Shown here piece after piece: positions 37,501 through 44,951 of a stretch of DNA of 64,000 nt. The DNA comes from UBA1941 sp046329575 (GTDB taxonomy: Bacteria; Bacteroidota; Bacteroidia; Chitinophagales; LD1): the NCBI GenBank assembly GCA_046329575.1, contig JAXLUJ010000008.1:108863-172862 (forward strand). Reading direction: 5' to 3'. Within the stretch, counting starts at the first letter, position 1; each line of letters starts with the position of its first letter. Position numbers and translations under genes: made by a program. The notes under the pieces are model-generated. The model saw only the letters and a list, made by a program, of their open reading frames with translations. It was not told the origin of the DNA and did no database searches.

Positions 37501-38064
37501 TTATTTAGAACCTACTGTAATTGGAGTATCCGGTAAAATGCTGTAAGCAAAGTCGAGAATCTTAAATTCAGTATAAGCAGAATTGATGCTCACTTTCATC
37601 CAGCCATACTGATACTTGGTTCCGGTGGTAAAGCGGAACACAATATATCCTTCGCCGTTAACCAAACCGAAGCGGTAGCCCGATACTTTAATGCTGGGAT
37701 AAGCGCCTGCCTGATATACGCCTGCTGAAGTAGGCATAGCGTCGCCCTGCTTGAAAATTTTCATATATGGTGCAGGAGTTAAACCATCTACTACAAACTG
37801 AATGTTCTGATGGTATTGGGCCATAATTACAGCTCCGGTATCGGCGCCTGTGTTTTGGAACTGAATTTGAATTTCGGTCAATCCGTCTTTATTCAAATCC
37901 ACGCTATCGGCGGCAGCGCTTACCGGTACGATGGTCATTGTTTTCGTAAAACTGCCGTTCATGATGTTCGGATCATCAGGCGTAACGGTTTCTTTTTTAC
38001 AGGAAGTGATTCCGGTTGCGATTGCGATAGCTGCAATTGCAATCGCCATTGTTTTGAATTTCAT
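37501..38064 (-). CDS. Paralogous small lipoprotein, array member 3
   Basis: 187 residues from ATG 38064 (MKFKTMAIAIAAIAIATGITSC, lipobox Cys22). KKETVTPDDPNIMNGSFTKT is less conserved after PNI than in the other members. The loop is DLNKDGLTEI, followed by NTGADTGAVIMAQYHQNIQF and APYMKIFKQGDAM, then the common C-terminus (FRFTTGTKYQYGWMKVSIN...LDFAYSILPDTPITVGSK). Subtype A. The 63-bp gap to the next gene holds no visible promoter, so read-through transcription is likely. Confidence 0.85.
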   Translation of the reverse strand: MKFKTMAIAIAAIAIATGITSCKKETVTPDDPNIMNGSFTKTMTIVPVSAAADSVDLNKDGLTEIQIQFQNTGADTGAVIMAQYHQNIQFVVDGLTPAPYMKIFKQGDAMPTSAGVYQAGAYPSIKVSGYRFGLVNGEGYIVFRFTTGTKYQYGWMKVSINSAYTEFKILDFAYSILPDTPITVGSK

Positions 38065-38121
38065 GCGTTGTGATTTTTGTTTAAATATAGAAAAACTAGT
38101 GATAGGGTGGTTTTTGAGCTA

Positions 38122-38688
38122 TTATTTTGCCCCTACGGCAATAGGCGTTTCAGGAAGTAAACTGTAGGCGTAATCCAGAATTTTGAATTCGTTGTAGGTA
38201 CTGCTTACACTTACCCGCATCCATCCATACTGGAACTTCGTTCCGGTAGAAAAGCGAAATACAAAATAGCCTTCTCCACTTACCAAACCCAAGCGGTAAC
38301 CTGAAGCTTTAATGCTCATATAAACCGGCGATTGATAAATGGCTGATGAGGTGGACATGGCATCGCCTGATTTATAAACCTTAGCATAAAAGTACGGCAG
38401 GTTGCCGTCAACTGCAATTTGCAAGGGTTGATGCCACTGGCCCATTTCTACCACACCGGTATCGCCAGCCACGTTTTCGTACTGCATCTTCAGTTCGCAA
38501 AGGCCGTCGTTGTTCAAATCGATACTATCGGTGTATAAAACAGCCGGAAGCATAGGATAGCTCCGGTTCGCATTTACATAAACGATGTTGGGGTCATCGG
38601 GAGTTGCGGTTTTCTCTTTAGTGCAGGAAGCAAGGGCCACAAATAAACCAACAATTAAGAGCGCCCAGGCAGTAGTTTTCTTTTTCAT
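38122..38688 (-). CDS. Paralogous small lipoprotein, array member 2
   Basis: 188 residues from ATG 38688 (MKKKTTAWALLIVGLFVALASC, lipobox Cys22). It has TKEKTATPDDPNIVYVNANRS and the loop DLNNDGLCEL. It lacks the 'GA' before DTG (VAGDTGVVEMGQWHQPLQI) and is the most diverged member in the middle. The C-terminus FRFSTGTKFQYGWMRVSVS...LDYAYSLLPETPIAVGAK is fully conserved. I class it as an outlying subtype A. Function unknown. Confidence 0.85.
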   Translation of the reverse strand: MKKKTTAWALLIVGLFVALASCTKEKTATPDDPNIVYVNANRSYPMLPAVLYTDSIDLNNDGLCELKMQYENVAGDTGVVEMGQWHQPLQIAVDGNLPYFYAKVYKSGDAMSTSSAIYQSPVYMSIKASGYRLGLVSGEGYFVFRFSTGTKFQYGWMRVSVSSTYNEFKILDYAYSLLPETPIAVGAK

Positions 38689-38727
38689 AAGTATTTTAAA
38701 AATGGATTAAACGAAAGTTGTTGTGGT

Positions 38728-39285
38728 TTATTTTGAACCTACTTTTACCGGCACATCCGGATCTAAACTGTAGGCATATTCCAGAACCTTGAACTCGTTA
38801 AAAGCGCTGTTGAGGCTCACATGCATCCAGCCATACTGGAATTTTGAACCGGTAGTGAACCGGAAGGCCAGATAACCTTCGCCATTGAGCAACCCATAAC
38901 GCATGCCGGAATATTTCACCGAGGTGTAGCTTACATTGTTATAAACCACTGAAGAAGTTGGCGGAACATCACCCAAATGAAACAATTTTGGATAGGGAGC
39001 AGGGGTTACGGCATCCAGCGCAAATTGAATGTTTTGCTCGAAGGTAGACATCACGATGATGCCGGTGTCGGCACCCATATTTGAAAACTGGATAAGCACC
39101 TCTGAAAGACCATCCTGATTCAGGTCCAAACTATCAATTCCCGTAGCCCCGGAAACCGTGTTTACGGTTTTGTTCAAACTTTTATAAACTACCGACGGAT
39201 CGTCTGTTACAGTTTCCGTTTTTTTACAACTTCCAAGTAAAATTACTACTGCAAAAACGATTGTGCCATATATCACTTTATTCAT
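38728..39285 (-). CDS. Paralogous small lipoprotein, array member 1 (first)
   Basis: 185 residues; start at ATG 39285 (MNKVIYGTIVFAVVILLGSC, lipobox Cys20), not the upstream in-frame start, which adds an extra hydrophobic stretch. It has KKTETVTDDPSVVYKSLNKT, loop DLNQDGLSEV, NMGADTGIIVMSTFEQNIQF, APYPKLFHLGDV and the C-terminal block FRFTTGSKFQYGWMHVSLN...LEYAYSLDPDVPVKVGSK. Subtype A. As the first gene of the cluster it should follow the operon promoter in the AT-rich 158-bp spacer that also precedes the divergent DUF4397 gene. Confidence 0.85.
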   Translation of the reverse strand: MNKVIYGTIVFAVVILLGSCKKTETVTDDPSVVYKSLNKTVNTVSGATGIDSLDLNQDGLSEVLIQFSNMGADTGIIVMSTFEQNIQFALDAVTPAPYPKLFHLGDVPPTSSVVYNNVSYTSVKYSGMRYGLLNGEGYLAFRFTTGSKFQYGWMHVSLNSAFNEFKVLEYAYSLDPDVPVKVGSK

Positions 39286-39443
39286 ATAAACGAGTTTTAT
39301 CAACCAAAGGTAGAAGTAAAACTTAAAAAATGTTATTGGAATTAATAATATTACCATTGATAGAAGGCGCTTAATTAGATTCGTTCTAATCTTCGGTTCT
39401 ATATTTATCTTTATTAATCATTAGTTAACAAAACCACTTTAGT

Positions 39444-41270
39444 ATGAAGAAAATTTTCCTTTCACTGGCAGTTGCGGGAATCACGTATTTCCAGGCCAGC
39501 GCGCAGGGCAACCTGTTGATTGTTCACAATAGTCCGGACCCGGCTGCAGGTACGGTTGACCTTTGGGCGGAAGCGCCATCGGTTGGTGTTTATACCAAAC
39601 TGGTAGATGACATCACTTATAAGCAGGCGTATTTTTATCAGGCGCCGGCCCTTCCAGGCTCATTTACAGTTCACGTGAAGGCGAGCAACAGTTCGGCGTC
39701 CAGCGATCCGGATCTGTTCTCTAAATCATTTTCATCGGTTCCAACCGGCAATACATTGGTTGTAGCCGACGGTTTGGTAACGCCAGCGCTGGTAACCGGT
39801 AAACCGAATCCGAGCGGCGTATCGAACGCCTTCGATATCGAAGTAAAAAACGGAGGGATTTTGTTCTCCTCAGCTAATAGCAATGAAGCGGCTCTGGCGT
39901 TTCACCATGGCGTAGTGGACCTCGACAGTGTGTATGTTCAAAGTTTCATCACTACTATTCAGGCTCCTGCCCGTGATGTGCTTACGGCTATGTCGCGTTT
40001 CCGCGATTTTACTTCAAGCGCGCAAGTGCCTGCTGCCAGCCGTCGCATTCACACCATCCGTTACGGCCAGCCACAAACCAATCCTGTTTATCGCGCTAAT
40101 GGCGATGCTTTGAAAGGATTGGGTGGTAAAGGGGTGTTTGTAATTGCCACCGGTTTTGCCGATACTACCGGAACCGGAACTTCAAACACGGTAAAGTTAT
40201 TGGCTTATGTTACAGATGCCACTACTACCAACGGTTTCGTAACTCCGGTTGAAATTCCTGCCGAAAAAATTGCAGGAGTGGTTCAGGTGTACCACAATGC
40301 CGCTGATCCTGCTGTTAAGAATTTAGATCTGTATGTAGGTGGTATGAAACAAGTGCTGGGCCTCTCGTTCCGCAATGGTTTCCAATCAGCCGGTTTTATT
40401 CAGGACTTTGATTACAACATCGATTTGCATCAGAAAGACTCTTCGGCTTCGGCTTTGTCGGCCACGTTGCGTTTAACCTCTGATTCAGTGGTGGCCGTGG
40501 TTTCAGGCGTTTTAGACACTACTAAGTTTGTGTCGAACCCCGATCATCAGAACCGCAAGTTCCAAATGTGTCTGAATCCGGGTGCTCAGGTGAGCATGCC
40601 TGCAGGATACACTAAAATTACCGTATTCCACGGAGCAACAGATGCTCCTACAGTGAACCTCACTGTTCCGGCTGTTGGCGGCGCTGCATTGATTTCAAAT
40701 CTAAGCTATGGCCATTTCCAAACGGCATCAGTAACCGGCTTGGGAAGTTCTTTACCTACAACCCTGGGAACGGTAATGGTTGATGTTCGCATTCCGGGCG
40801 GTGTGCTGTACAAATCGTATCTGGTTCCTTTGGCTGCTTTAGATGGCAAAGCAGTTACTGCCTGCGCCAGTGGATTTTTAGATACTACTGCGGCTAATAT
40901 GAATGGTGCTTCTTTCAAAATTTTTGCAGGAATTCCTTCTGCTCCATTCCCGCAAATTGTATTCCTGAAAGACACTTCTATTGTAAACAGCATTAACGAT
41001 CCGGCTACAGCTGATCTGCAATTCCGGATGTTCCCGGTTCCTGCTGCCAATGAAATGGTAATGGCTTTTGATGTAAACGAAACGGCTAATGTAGCTATCG
41101 ACATCATGGACCTTTCCGGCCGCGTGGTGAAAAATGTAACTAATGATAGTTTCAATAAAGGCACTGCCTCGTTCCGCGTAGATGTTCGCGATATTCAAAG
41201 CGGCATGTATCTGGCGCGCCTTACTAACGGAGCGAAAGTGAGTACCTATCGTTTCAATGTGGTGAAGTAG
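39444..41270 (+). CDS. DUF4397 domain T9SS type A secreted protein
   Basis: 608 residues with a signal peptide (MKKIFLSLAVAGITYFQASAQ). Immunoglobulin-like DUF4397 modules are seen at about 22-200 (NLLIVHNSPDPAAGTVDLWAE...), 280-390 (VQVYHNAADPAVKNLDLYVGG) and 400-490 (ITVFHGATDAPTVNLTV). They share the family's VxHxxxDxxxVDLxV pattern. The C-terminus (FPVPAANEMVMAFDV...MDLSGRVVKN...IQSGMYLARLTNG...YRFNVVK) is a type A sorting domain. It is divergent from the seven-lipoprotein cluster and ends with an intrinsic terminator. The function of DUF4397 is unknown; surface exposure is expected. Confidence 0.9.
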   Translation: MKKIFLSLAVAGITYFQASAQGNLLIVHNSPDPAAGTVDLWAEAPSVGVYTKLVDDITYKQAYFYQAPALPGSFTVHVKASNSSASSDPDLFSKSFSSVPTGNTLVVADGLVTPALVTGKPNPSGVSNAFDIEVKNGGILFSSANSNEAALAFHHGVVDLDSVYVQSFITTIQAPARDVLTAMSRFRDFTSSAQVPAASRRIHTIRYGQPQTNPVYRANGDALKGLGGKGVFVIATGFADTTGTGTSNTVKLLAYVTDATTTNGFVTPVEIPAEKIAGVVQVYHNAADPAVKNLDLYVGGMKQVLGLSFRNGFQSAGFIQDFDYNIDLHQKDSSASALSATLRLTSDSVVAVVSGVLDTTKFVSNPDHQNRKFQMCLNPGAQVSMPAGYTKITVFHGATDAPTVNLTVPAVGGAALISNLSYGHFQTASVTGLGSSLPTTLGTVMVDVRIPGGVLYKSYLVPLAALDGKAVTACASGFLDTTAANMNGASFKIFAGIPSAPFPQIVFLKDTSIVNSINDPATADLQFRMFPVPAANEMVMAFDVNETANVAIDIMDLSGRVVKNVTNDSFNKGTASFRVDVRDIQSGMYLARLTNGAKVSTYRFNVVK

Positions 41271-41292
41271 ATTTTTTATGCTTCAGCTAATT

Positions 41293-41328
41293 AAAAGGCC
41301 ATCTCGAAAGATGGTGGCCTTTTTTTTA
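41293..41328 (+). terminator. Intrinsic terminator after the DUF4397 gene
   Basis: AAAAGGCC-ATCT-CGAA-AGAT then a GGT bulge and GGCCTTTTTTTT: an imperfect stem with a two-base bulge, CGAA loop and a long T-run. Confidence 0.8.
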
Positions 41329-41334
41329 TTTTTT

Positions 41335-41436
41335 GCGGCACCCGCGCTATCCATGGCTACGCTTACGCTCCGGTGCTCGGTCGTTCCTCCCTCGCACCGC
41401 TCCTTTCAGTCGCGCCATTCCTATCGCTGCCGCGGG
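41335..41436 (-). repeat. Dispersed REP-like element, copy 2 (inverted)
   Basis: On the minus strand it runs CCGCGGCAGCGATAGGAATGG ... ATGGATAGCGCGGGTGCCGC, matching 27422-27524 with nearly identical ends. It abuts the T-run of the preceding terminator. Confidence 0.85.
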
Positions 41437-41550
41437 GCAACATCAAGCATATAAGCAGTAATCCTGCCTAATAATCAGACTACTTCGTATAAAATTATAC
41501 AGTGTCTAAAAGATGTTATTAATTTAAGAAACGCAGATTGCGCATGCGCT

Positions 41551-41558
41551 TATATTTG
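41551..41558 (+). promoter_or_regulatory. Candidate -7 box (TATATTTG) for the structured RNA
   Basis: An exact TAnnTTTG match in a gene-free region, about 250 bp before an intrinsic terminator in the same orientation. A perfect palindrome GCGCATGCGC lies just upstream (41540-41549). Confidence 0.4.
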
Positions 41559-41700
41559 CTTCAACAAAAGCAGAAAGGGCGACAGCTTACCCGTTAGTTG
41601 TAATGATTCTAACGCCGCTATCACCAGAAATGATTGGTTGCGACTTTGGTTGCCGCTCCCTTTCCGCTAACCGAATCGGTCCTACGAAACGGTTTATTTG

Positions 41701-41770
41701 GGTCGGGTAGGATTCAAACCTACATTCTCCAGCTTCGTTGCTGGTATTTTGTTCGGTTAAACTACCGACC
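41701..41770 (-). other. Degenerate tRNA-like cloverleaf
   Basis: Read on the minus strand, 70 nt fold like a tRNA: GGTCGG/CCGACC acceptor stem, a T-arm GTAGG-TTTGAAT-CCTAC, and a five-pair CCAGC/GCTGG anticodon stem. It is defective. The anticodon loop has six bases (AACGAA, no U33), the D-loop lacks GG, and the T-loop has U where C56 belongs. If U33 had been lost the anticodon would read ACG (Arg). It may be a tRNA relic or simply part of the opposite-strand RNA. Confidence 0.3.
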
Positions 41771-41785
41771 GGTGTTCATATTTTG

Positions 41786-41807
41786 AAGCCCCTTCGCGGG
41801 GCTTTTT
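41786..41807 (+). terminator. Intrinsic terminator of the candidate RNA
   Basis: AAGCCCC-TTCGC-GGGGCTTTTT: stem 41788-41792 with 41798-41802 plus flanking A-T pairs, then a T-run. No protein gene in this orientation ends nearby. Confidence 0.85.
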
Positions 41808-42292
41808 CTATTCAAAGAACTATTACTGACAAATTTAAATCTTCAGAAGGTCGAATCGAATCCAGTTTATACACAGCAAATGTTCAATACTTGTCGTAAC
41901 TGCGGGAAACAAGACAGGGCGTGGGTTTCGCCTGTGGATAGGAATGAGGAAAGATTTATTCAGTTTAAAATTTGGAGAAATTGTAATTGGTTTTGAATAG
42001 GGTGATGGTACATTGAATTCCATTATTTAGGACAAATTCAGATATTGAATTTAAATCATTCTAACACTTAGAACGTCCTGTTTGATACCGAATTCGGAAA
42101 TGGAAATTCAAGAAATGAAACCTACGGTTTTTCAATCGCGTGTTTTCATTTAATCTTTTTAGATGAGTTAAATTGCTTGCTGCATTTAGCCATTTTTTCT
42201 TTTTTAAACTTATAGTCATTCCAGAGATTTCGCAGCAAATATAGCGCCGGCATCTGCCGTGCACTACACGCACAGCTTTGCGTTGATGGCAA

Positions 42293-42430
42293 ACCGCGGT
42301 AGCGATCGCAGCGGAAATCCTTTTTTTGCGGCAACAGAATTCCAGGCATAAAAATCCGGTATGGTGTTAGGGTGTTCAAAATGAGTTGCCGCAAAAAAAG
42401 ATTGCAGCGGAGAGCGCGGCATCCGCAAAA
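42293..42430 (+). repeat. Dispersed REP-like element, second family, diverged copy
   Basis: Head CCGCGGTAGCGATCGCAGCGG and tail GCAGCGGAGAGCGCGGC followed by ATCCGCAAAAAA, with a GTGTTCAAAATGAGT core also found upstream of the 34803 copy. An internal inverted pair (TTTTTTTGCGGCAAC and GTTGCCGCAAAAAAA) could form a long hairpin. The rest of 41808-42445 shows no credible gene. Confidence 0.65.
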
Positions 42431-42445
42431 AATATGCTTGATAAA

Positions 42446-44413
42446 TTATTGCCGCGGCGGTAGATTTTTCTTCGCACTGCTACAATACAACATATCCATT
42501 TGCATTTGCTGCGCAAAAGAACGGTGATAGTGCTGTGCTTTTTTAATGATCTGCAGTTGCCACGTTCTATCCACGCGAAGCGAATTGTAAACTTGTTGTT
42601 CAACCGAATCGGAAGTATAATGACTTAAGCTATCGATCATGGCATTTACCAAGGTGCTTCTAAATGTTTCAAACCGGGGTGAAGAAGCTGTATCGCTAAT
42701 GGTAGCAAAGGTTTCAGCCGCCTGCAATTCATGGCCCGATTGAAATTCAATGGCAGCGCGGTTCAGCACCGCATCAGGAAATCCGGGTGCGTATTGCAGT
42801 GCCTCATTTAAATATTCCAACGCTTTAGCATGATGGCCCTGAAGTTCCTCACAAGTTCCCAAATTCGACAGCGTAAACGGATGATAAGGGTTGAATGGCA
42901 AGGCGGCATAGAAATCTGCCTCCGCTGCTGCAATATTGTTCTGGTTAAAATGCGCGAGCCCGGAATACCATCGCACCGGCGTAGCCACACCATCGTAATG
43001 GTAAAACAGGTTTTCGGCATCGGGAATTTTTGAAAGCAATCCCGACCAATTCTGCATATTCTTTGCTTCCAATACTTTTACCAGATTCGCTTCTGCACGC
43101 AGGCGTTGAATGGCTACAACACTTCCCGAAATTCCCATTATCAGGATGAGGGTGGCCAACCATCGGTAGTAGTTTTTCAGTGAAAAATAGTTGTGCGAAG
43201 ATGAAGCTGCCAAGAGCAGGCCCGTAAAAATCGCCAGCATCGTATTGTGCTCTATCCGCTCGCGCGGAAAAGCGAAAATGCTGATTATGGCGTAGGAGGC
43301 GAAGTAGCAGAGGCAAAGGGTTAAAAGGTTGTATCGGGCAAGATGAATGCGTTGCTGCCAGAAATTAAAAAGTAGTAAGGCCACAAACATCAATCCAATC
43401 AGAAAACCGATTGCTCCTTGTTCGGAAAGCACCCACAGATAATCGTTATGCGGTTGTTGAAAGAAGGTGGCAAAGCCGCGAATGCCCAGCGACTGCATCT
43501 TCATAATATCAATTTTCCAGGAACCGGTTCCAATACCAAATAACGGATGTTCCTGAAATAGCAGGAACGTACCTCTCCATATCATTGCCCGCTCATGAGC
43601 GGTGTTTCTATAGTTGAAAAAATGTTGAAGGGTATTTTTTTCAATAAAGCCGGCAACGAACAATAGTAGCAATGCGCCTATTATGGGGAATAGAAATTGT
43701 TTCGTGATTAGTTTTTTCCGGAGCGATTCACTGGCAATTATTCGCACTACAAACACCAATGCCATCACCGAAATGGCCAGCCACACATTTCGGGAAATGG
43801 TTATCAGCACCAGGAAGGCACTGAACGCCAAGCCTATGAAAGCTGCGCTACGCCAAAGTTTTTGACGTTCCTCCAAAAGTATCAGCGCCTGCACACCTAC
43901 AAAAGCGGGTATCAGTTCTGCAAAAATATTTTTGTTCGCAAAAACGCTTTTCACCGCATCGGCATTTTCGGGCTGAAGGCCATTTTCGGCACAGGCATTT
44001 AAATATTGCCAAACCGCAATAACATAACTAAACGACGATACGGTCACTATCGTTTTGGCTACACTTTGGAATTCCATTTTACCGGAACGGAACAATAGCA
44101 TGAAGGTGAATGATAGCCCGATGTAATTCGCCATCTTCAACCATTCGAAAAAGGATTCTGACCAGTACATACTGCCGCGAAAAATTCCGGTGAAAGCGTA
44201 GAGCAGATAAAGTACGAACGTCAAAAAAGTGAGCAACTCCAATCTGGAAACGGAAAGATTCCGTTTTTTGATTTCCGTAGAAAGAATAATGCCGCTGAGT
44301 ACCAGTAGCATACTTTGGAACAGTAACCGAATGTTGAGTGTAGGATCCAGCGCTTCAGGATTCCAAACGGTTAACGATAAGGCCAACAAAACCAGCCAAA
44401 GGGTTTGCATCAT
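42446..44413 (-). CDS. O-antigen ligase-like membrane protein with C-terminal TPR domain
   Basis: 655 residues from ATG 44413 (MMQTLWLVLLALSLTVWNPE); the frame extends to a TTG at 44476 that is less likely. About 11-12 membrane segments fill residues 1-430. The large periplasmic loop typical of the Wzy/WaaL (PF04932) family is visible as NYRNTAHERAMIWRGTFLLFQEHPLFGIGTGSW, followed by FFQQPHNDYLWVLSEQGAIGF with the conserved HND.L...E.G motif. After the last helix, tetratricopeptide-like repeats cover the C-terminus (LAHFNQNNIAAAEADFYAALPFNPYHPFTLSNLGTCEELQGHHAKALEYLNEAL). It probably polymerises or ligates a surface glycan, or glycosylates secreted proteins. No glycosyltransferase cluster is adjacent. 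Confidence 0.87.
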   Translation of the reverse strand: MMQTLWLVLLALSLTVWNPEALDPTLNIRLLFQSMLLVLSGIILSTEIKKRNLSVSRLELLTFLTFVLYLLYAFTGIFRGSMYWSESFFEWLKMANYIGLSFTFMLLFRSGKMEFQSVAKTIVTVSSFSYVIAVWQYLNACAENGLQPENADAVKSVFANKNIFAELIPAFVGVQALILLEERQKLWRSAAFIGLAFSAFLVLITISRNVWLAISVMALVFVVRIIASESLRKKLITKQFLFPIIGALLLLFVAGFIEKNTLQHFFNYRNTAHERAMIWRGTFLLFQEHPLFGIGTGSWKIDIMKMQSLGIRGFATFFQQPHNDYLWVLSEQGAIGFLIGLMFVALLLFNFWQQRIHLARYNLLTLCLCYFASYAIISIFAFPRERIEHNTMLAIFTGLLLAASSSHNYFSLKNYYRWLATLILIMGISGSVVAIQRLRAEANLVKVLEAKNMQNWSGLLSKIPDAENLFYHYDGVATPVRWYSGLAHFNQNNIAAAEADFYAALPFNPYHPFTLSNLGTCEELQGHHAKALEYLNEALQYAPGFPDAVLNRAAIEFQSGHELQAAETFATISDTASSPRFETFRSTLVNAMIDSLSHYTSDSVEQQVYNSLRVDRTWQLQIIKKAQHYHRSFAQQMQMDMLYCSSAKKNLPPRQ

Positions 44414-44500
44414 GCTGAAAATTAGTTTTAAAAATGAAGTGTTGATAGGGATTTCATGAAAGTTAAGAACCGCCAAATCAATTTTGTATTTTCATACACT

Positions 44501-44854
44501 ATGAAAACCGTAAGACTCATACTGGCCGGGGTTTTGGTGATGCAACTCACGGTCCTGGCTAATTGCAAGAAGGATCAATCGGTTCCCGATTGCATTCAAA
44601 AGAAAATTGAGGCGATGAAAAACGAACCGGTGCGCAATCCTCCGGGCAGTGTGTGGCGTTATTCCTACAAAGGCCGGACGGTGTACTATATTCCGGCGCA
44701 GTGCTGCGATCAATACAGCGAGTTGTACGACGATCAATGTAATTTGCTTTGTCATCCTGATGGCGGTTTTACGGGAAAAGGAGATGGCACCTGCACTGAT
44801 TTCGCCACTGCAGCTACGGGCAAAACAGAAGTGTGGACGGATCCACGAAAATGA
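44501..44854 (+). CDS. DUF6970-type lipoprotein
   Basis: 117 residues; start at ATG 44501 (MKTVRLILAGVLVMQLTVLANC), lipobox Cys22. The mature part has CIQKKIEAMKNEPVRNPPGSVWRYSYKGRTVYYIPAQCCDQYSELYDDQCNLLCHPDGGFTGKGDGTCTDF. This matches my recollection of the DUF6970 family, small Bacteroidota lipoproteins with paired cysteines and a CHPDGG..G.GDG.C.DF signature. Two CC/C clusters suggest disulfides. Function unknown. It is divergent from the O-antigen ligase-like gene (88 bp between starts) and convergent with the cysteine-rich T9SS gene. Confidence 0.82.
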   Translation: MKTVRLILAGVLVMQLTVLANCKKDQSVPDCIQKKIEAMKNEPVRNPPGSVWRYSYKGRTVYYIPAQCCDQYSELYDDQCNLLCHPDGGFTGKGDGTCTDFATAATGKTEVWTDPRK

Positions 44855-44910
44855 TGTGCATACAAAACAGAAAAACATGCTGATTTCTTTTCGAAATACA
44901 TATTCCCCCA

Positions 44911-44942
44911 AAAAAAGAAGTCCCGCAATTTGCGGGACTTCT
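44911..44942 (-). terminator. Bidirectional intrinsic terminator
   Basis: Stem GAAGTCCCGC (44917-44926) with GCGGGACTTC (44933-44942), loop AATTTT-like. A run of A at 44911-44916 reads as a T-run on the minus strand, and a weaker T-run follows on the plus strand. It serves the T9SS gene ending at 44952 and probably the DUF6970 gene. Confidence 0.88.
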
Positions 44943-44951
44943 CACTTTTAT

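Larger units (their letters stand above)
41565..41807 (+). ncRNA. Candidate structured non-coding RNA, about 240 nt
   Basis: No open reading frame is convincing here, but the stretch begins just after TATATTTG and ends in a perfect intrinsic terminator. Internal pairing is extensive. GAAAGGG (41572-41578) pairs with CCCTTTC about 85 nt downstream; CGTTAG-N11-CTAACG, ACCG-AAT-CGGT and GTAGG-ATTCAAA-CCTAC are hairpins; CCAGC-TTCGTT-GCTGG lies inside a closing GGTCGG/CCGACC stem (41701-41770). I do not recognise it as RNase P, tmRNA, 6S or SRP RNA. The call rests on promoter, terminator and structure only. Confidence 0.35.

Noticed and set aside
27422..41436. Composite transposon bounded by the two inverted REP-like elements
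   Set aside because: The 14-kb interval contains ordinary housekeeping and surface genes, no transposase, and similar base composition to the flanks. The inverted pair is more simply two independent dispersed copies.
41701..41770. Functional tRNA gene
   Set aside because: The anticodon loop has six bases without U33, the D-loop lacks the GG pair and the T-loop lacks C56. I list it only as a degenerate tRNA-like fold.
41835..42394. Short minus-strand frames (62-82 codons) in the gene-free stretch
   Set aside because: No signal peptide, motif or start context; they overlap each other and the REP-like element.
44492..44911. Minus-strand frame of 139 codons opposite the DUF6970 lipoprotein
   Set aside because: The plus-strand frame has a lipobox and a recognisable cysteine signature; the antisense frame has none.
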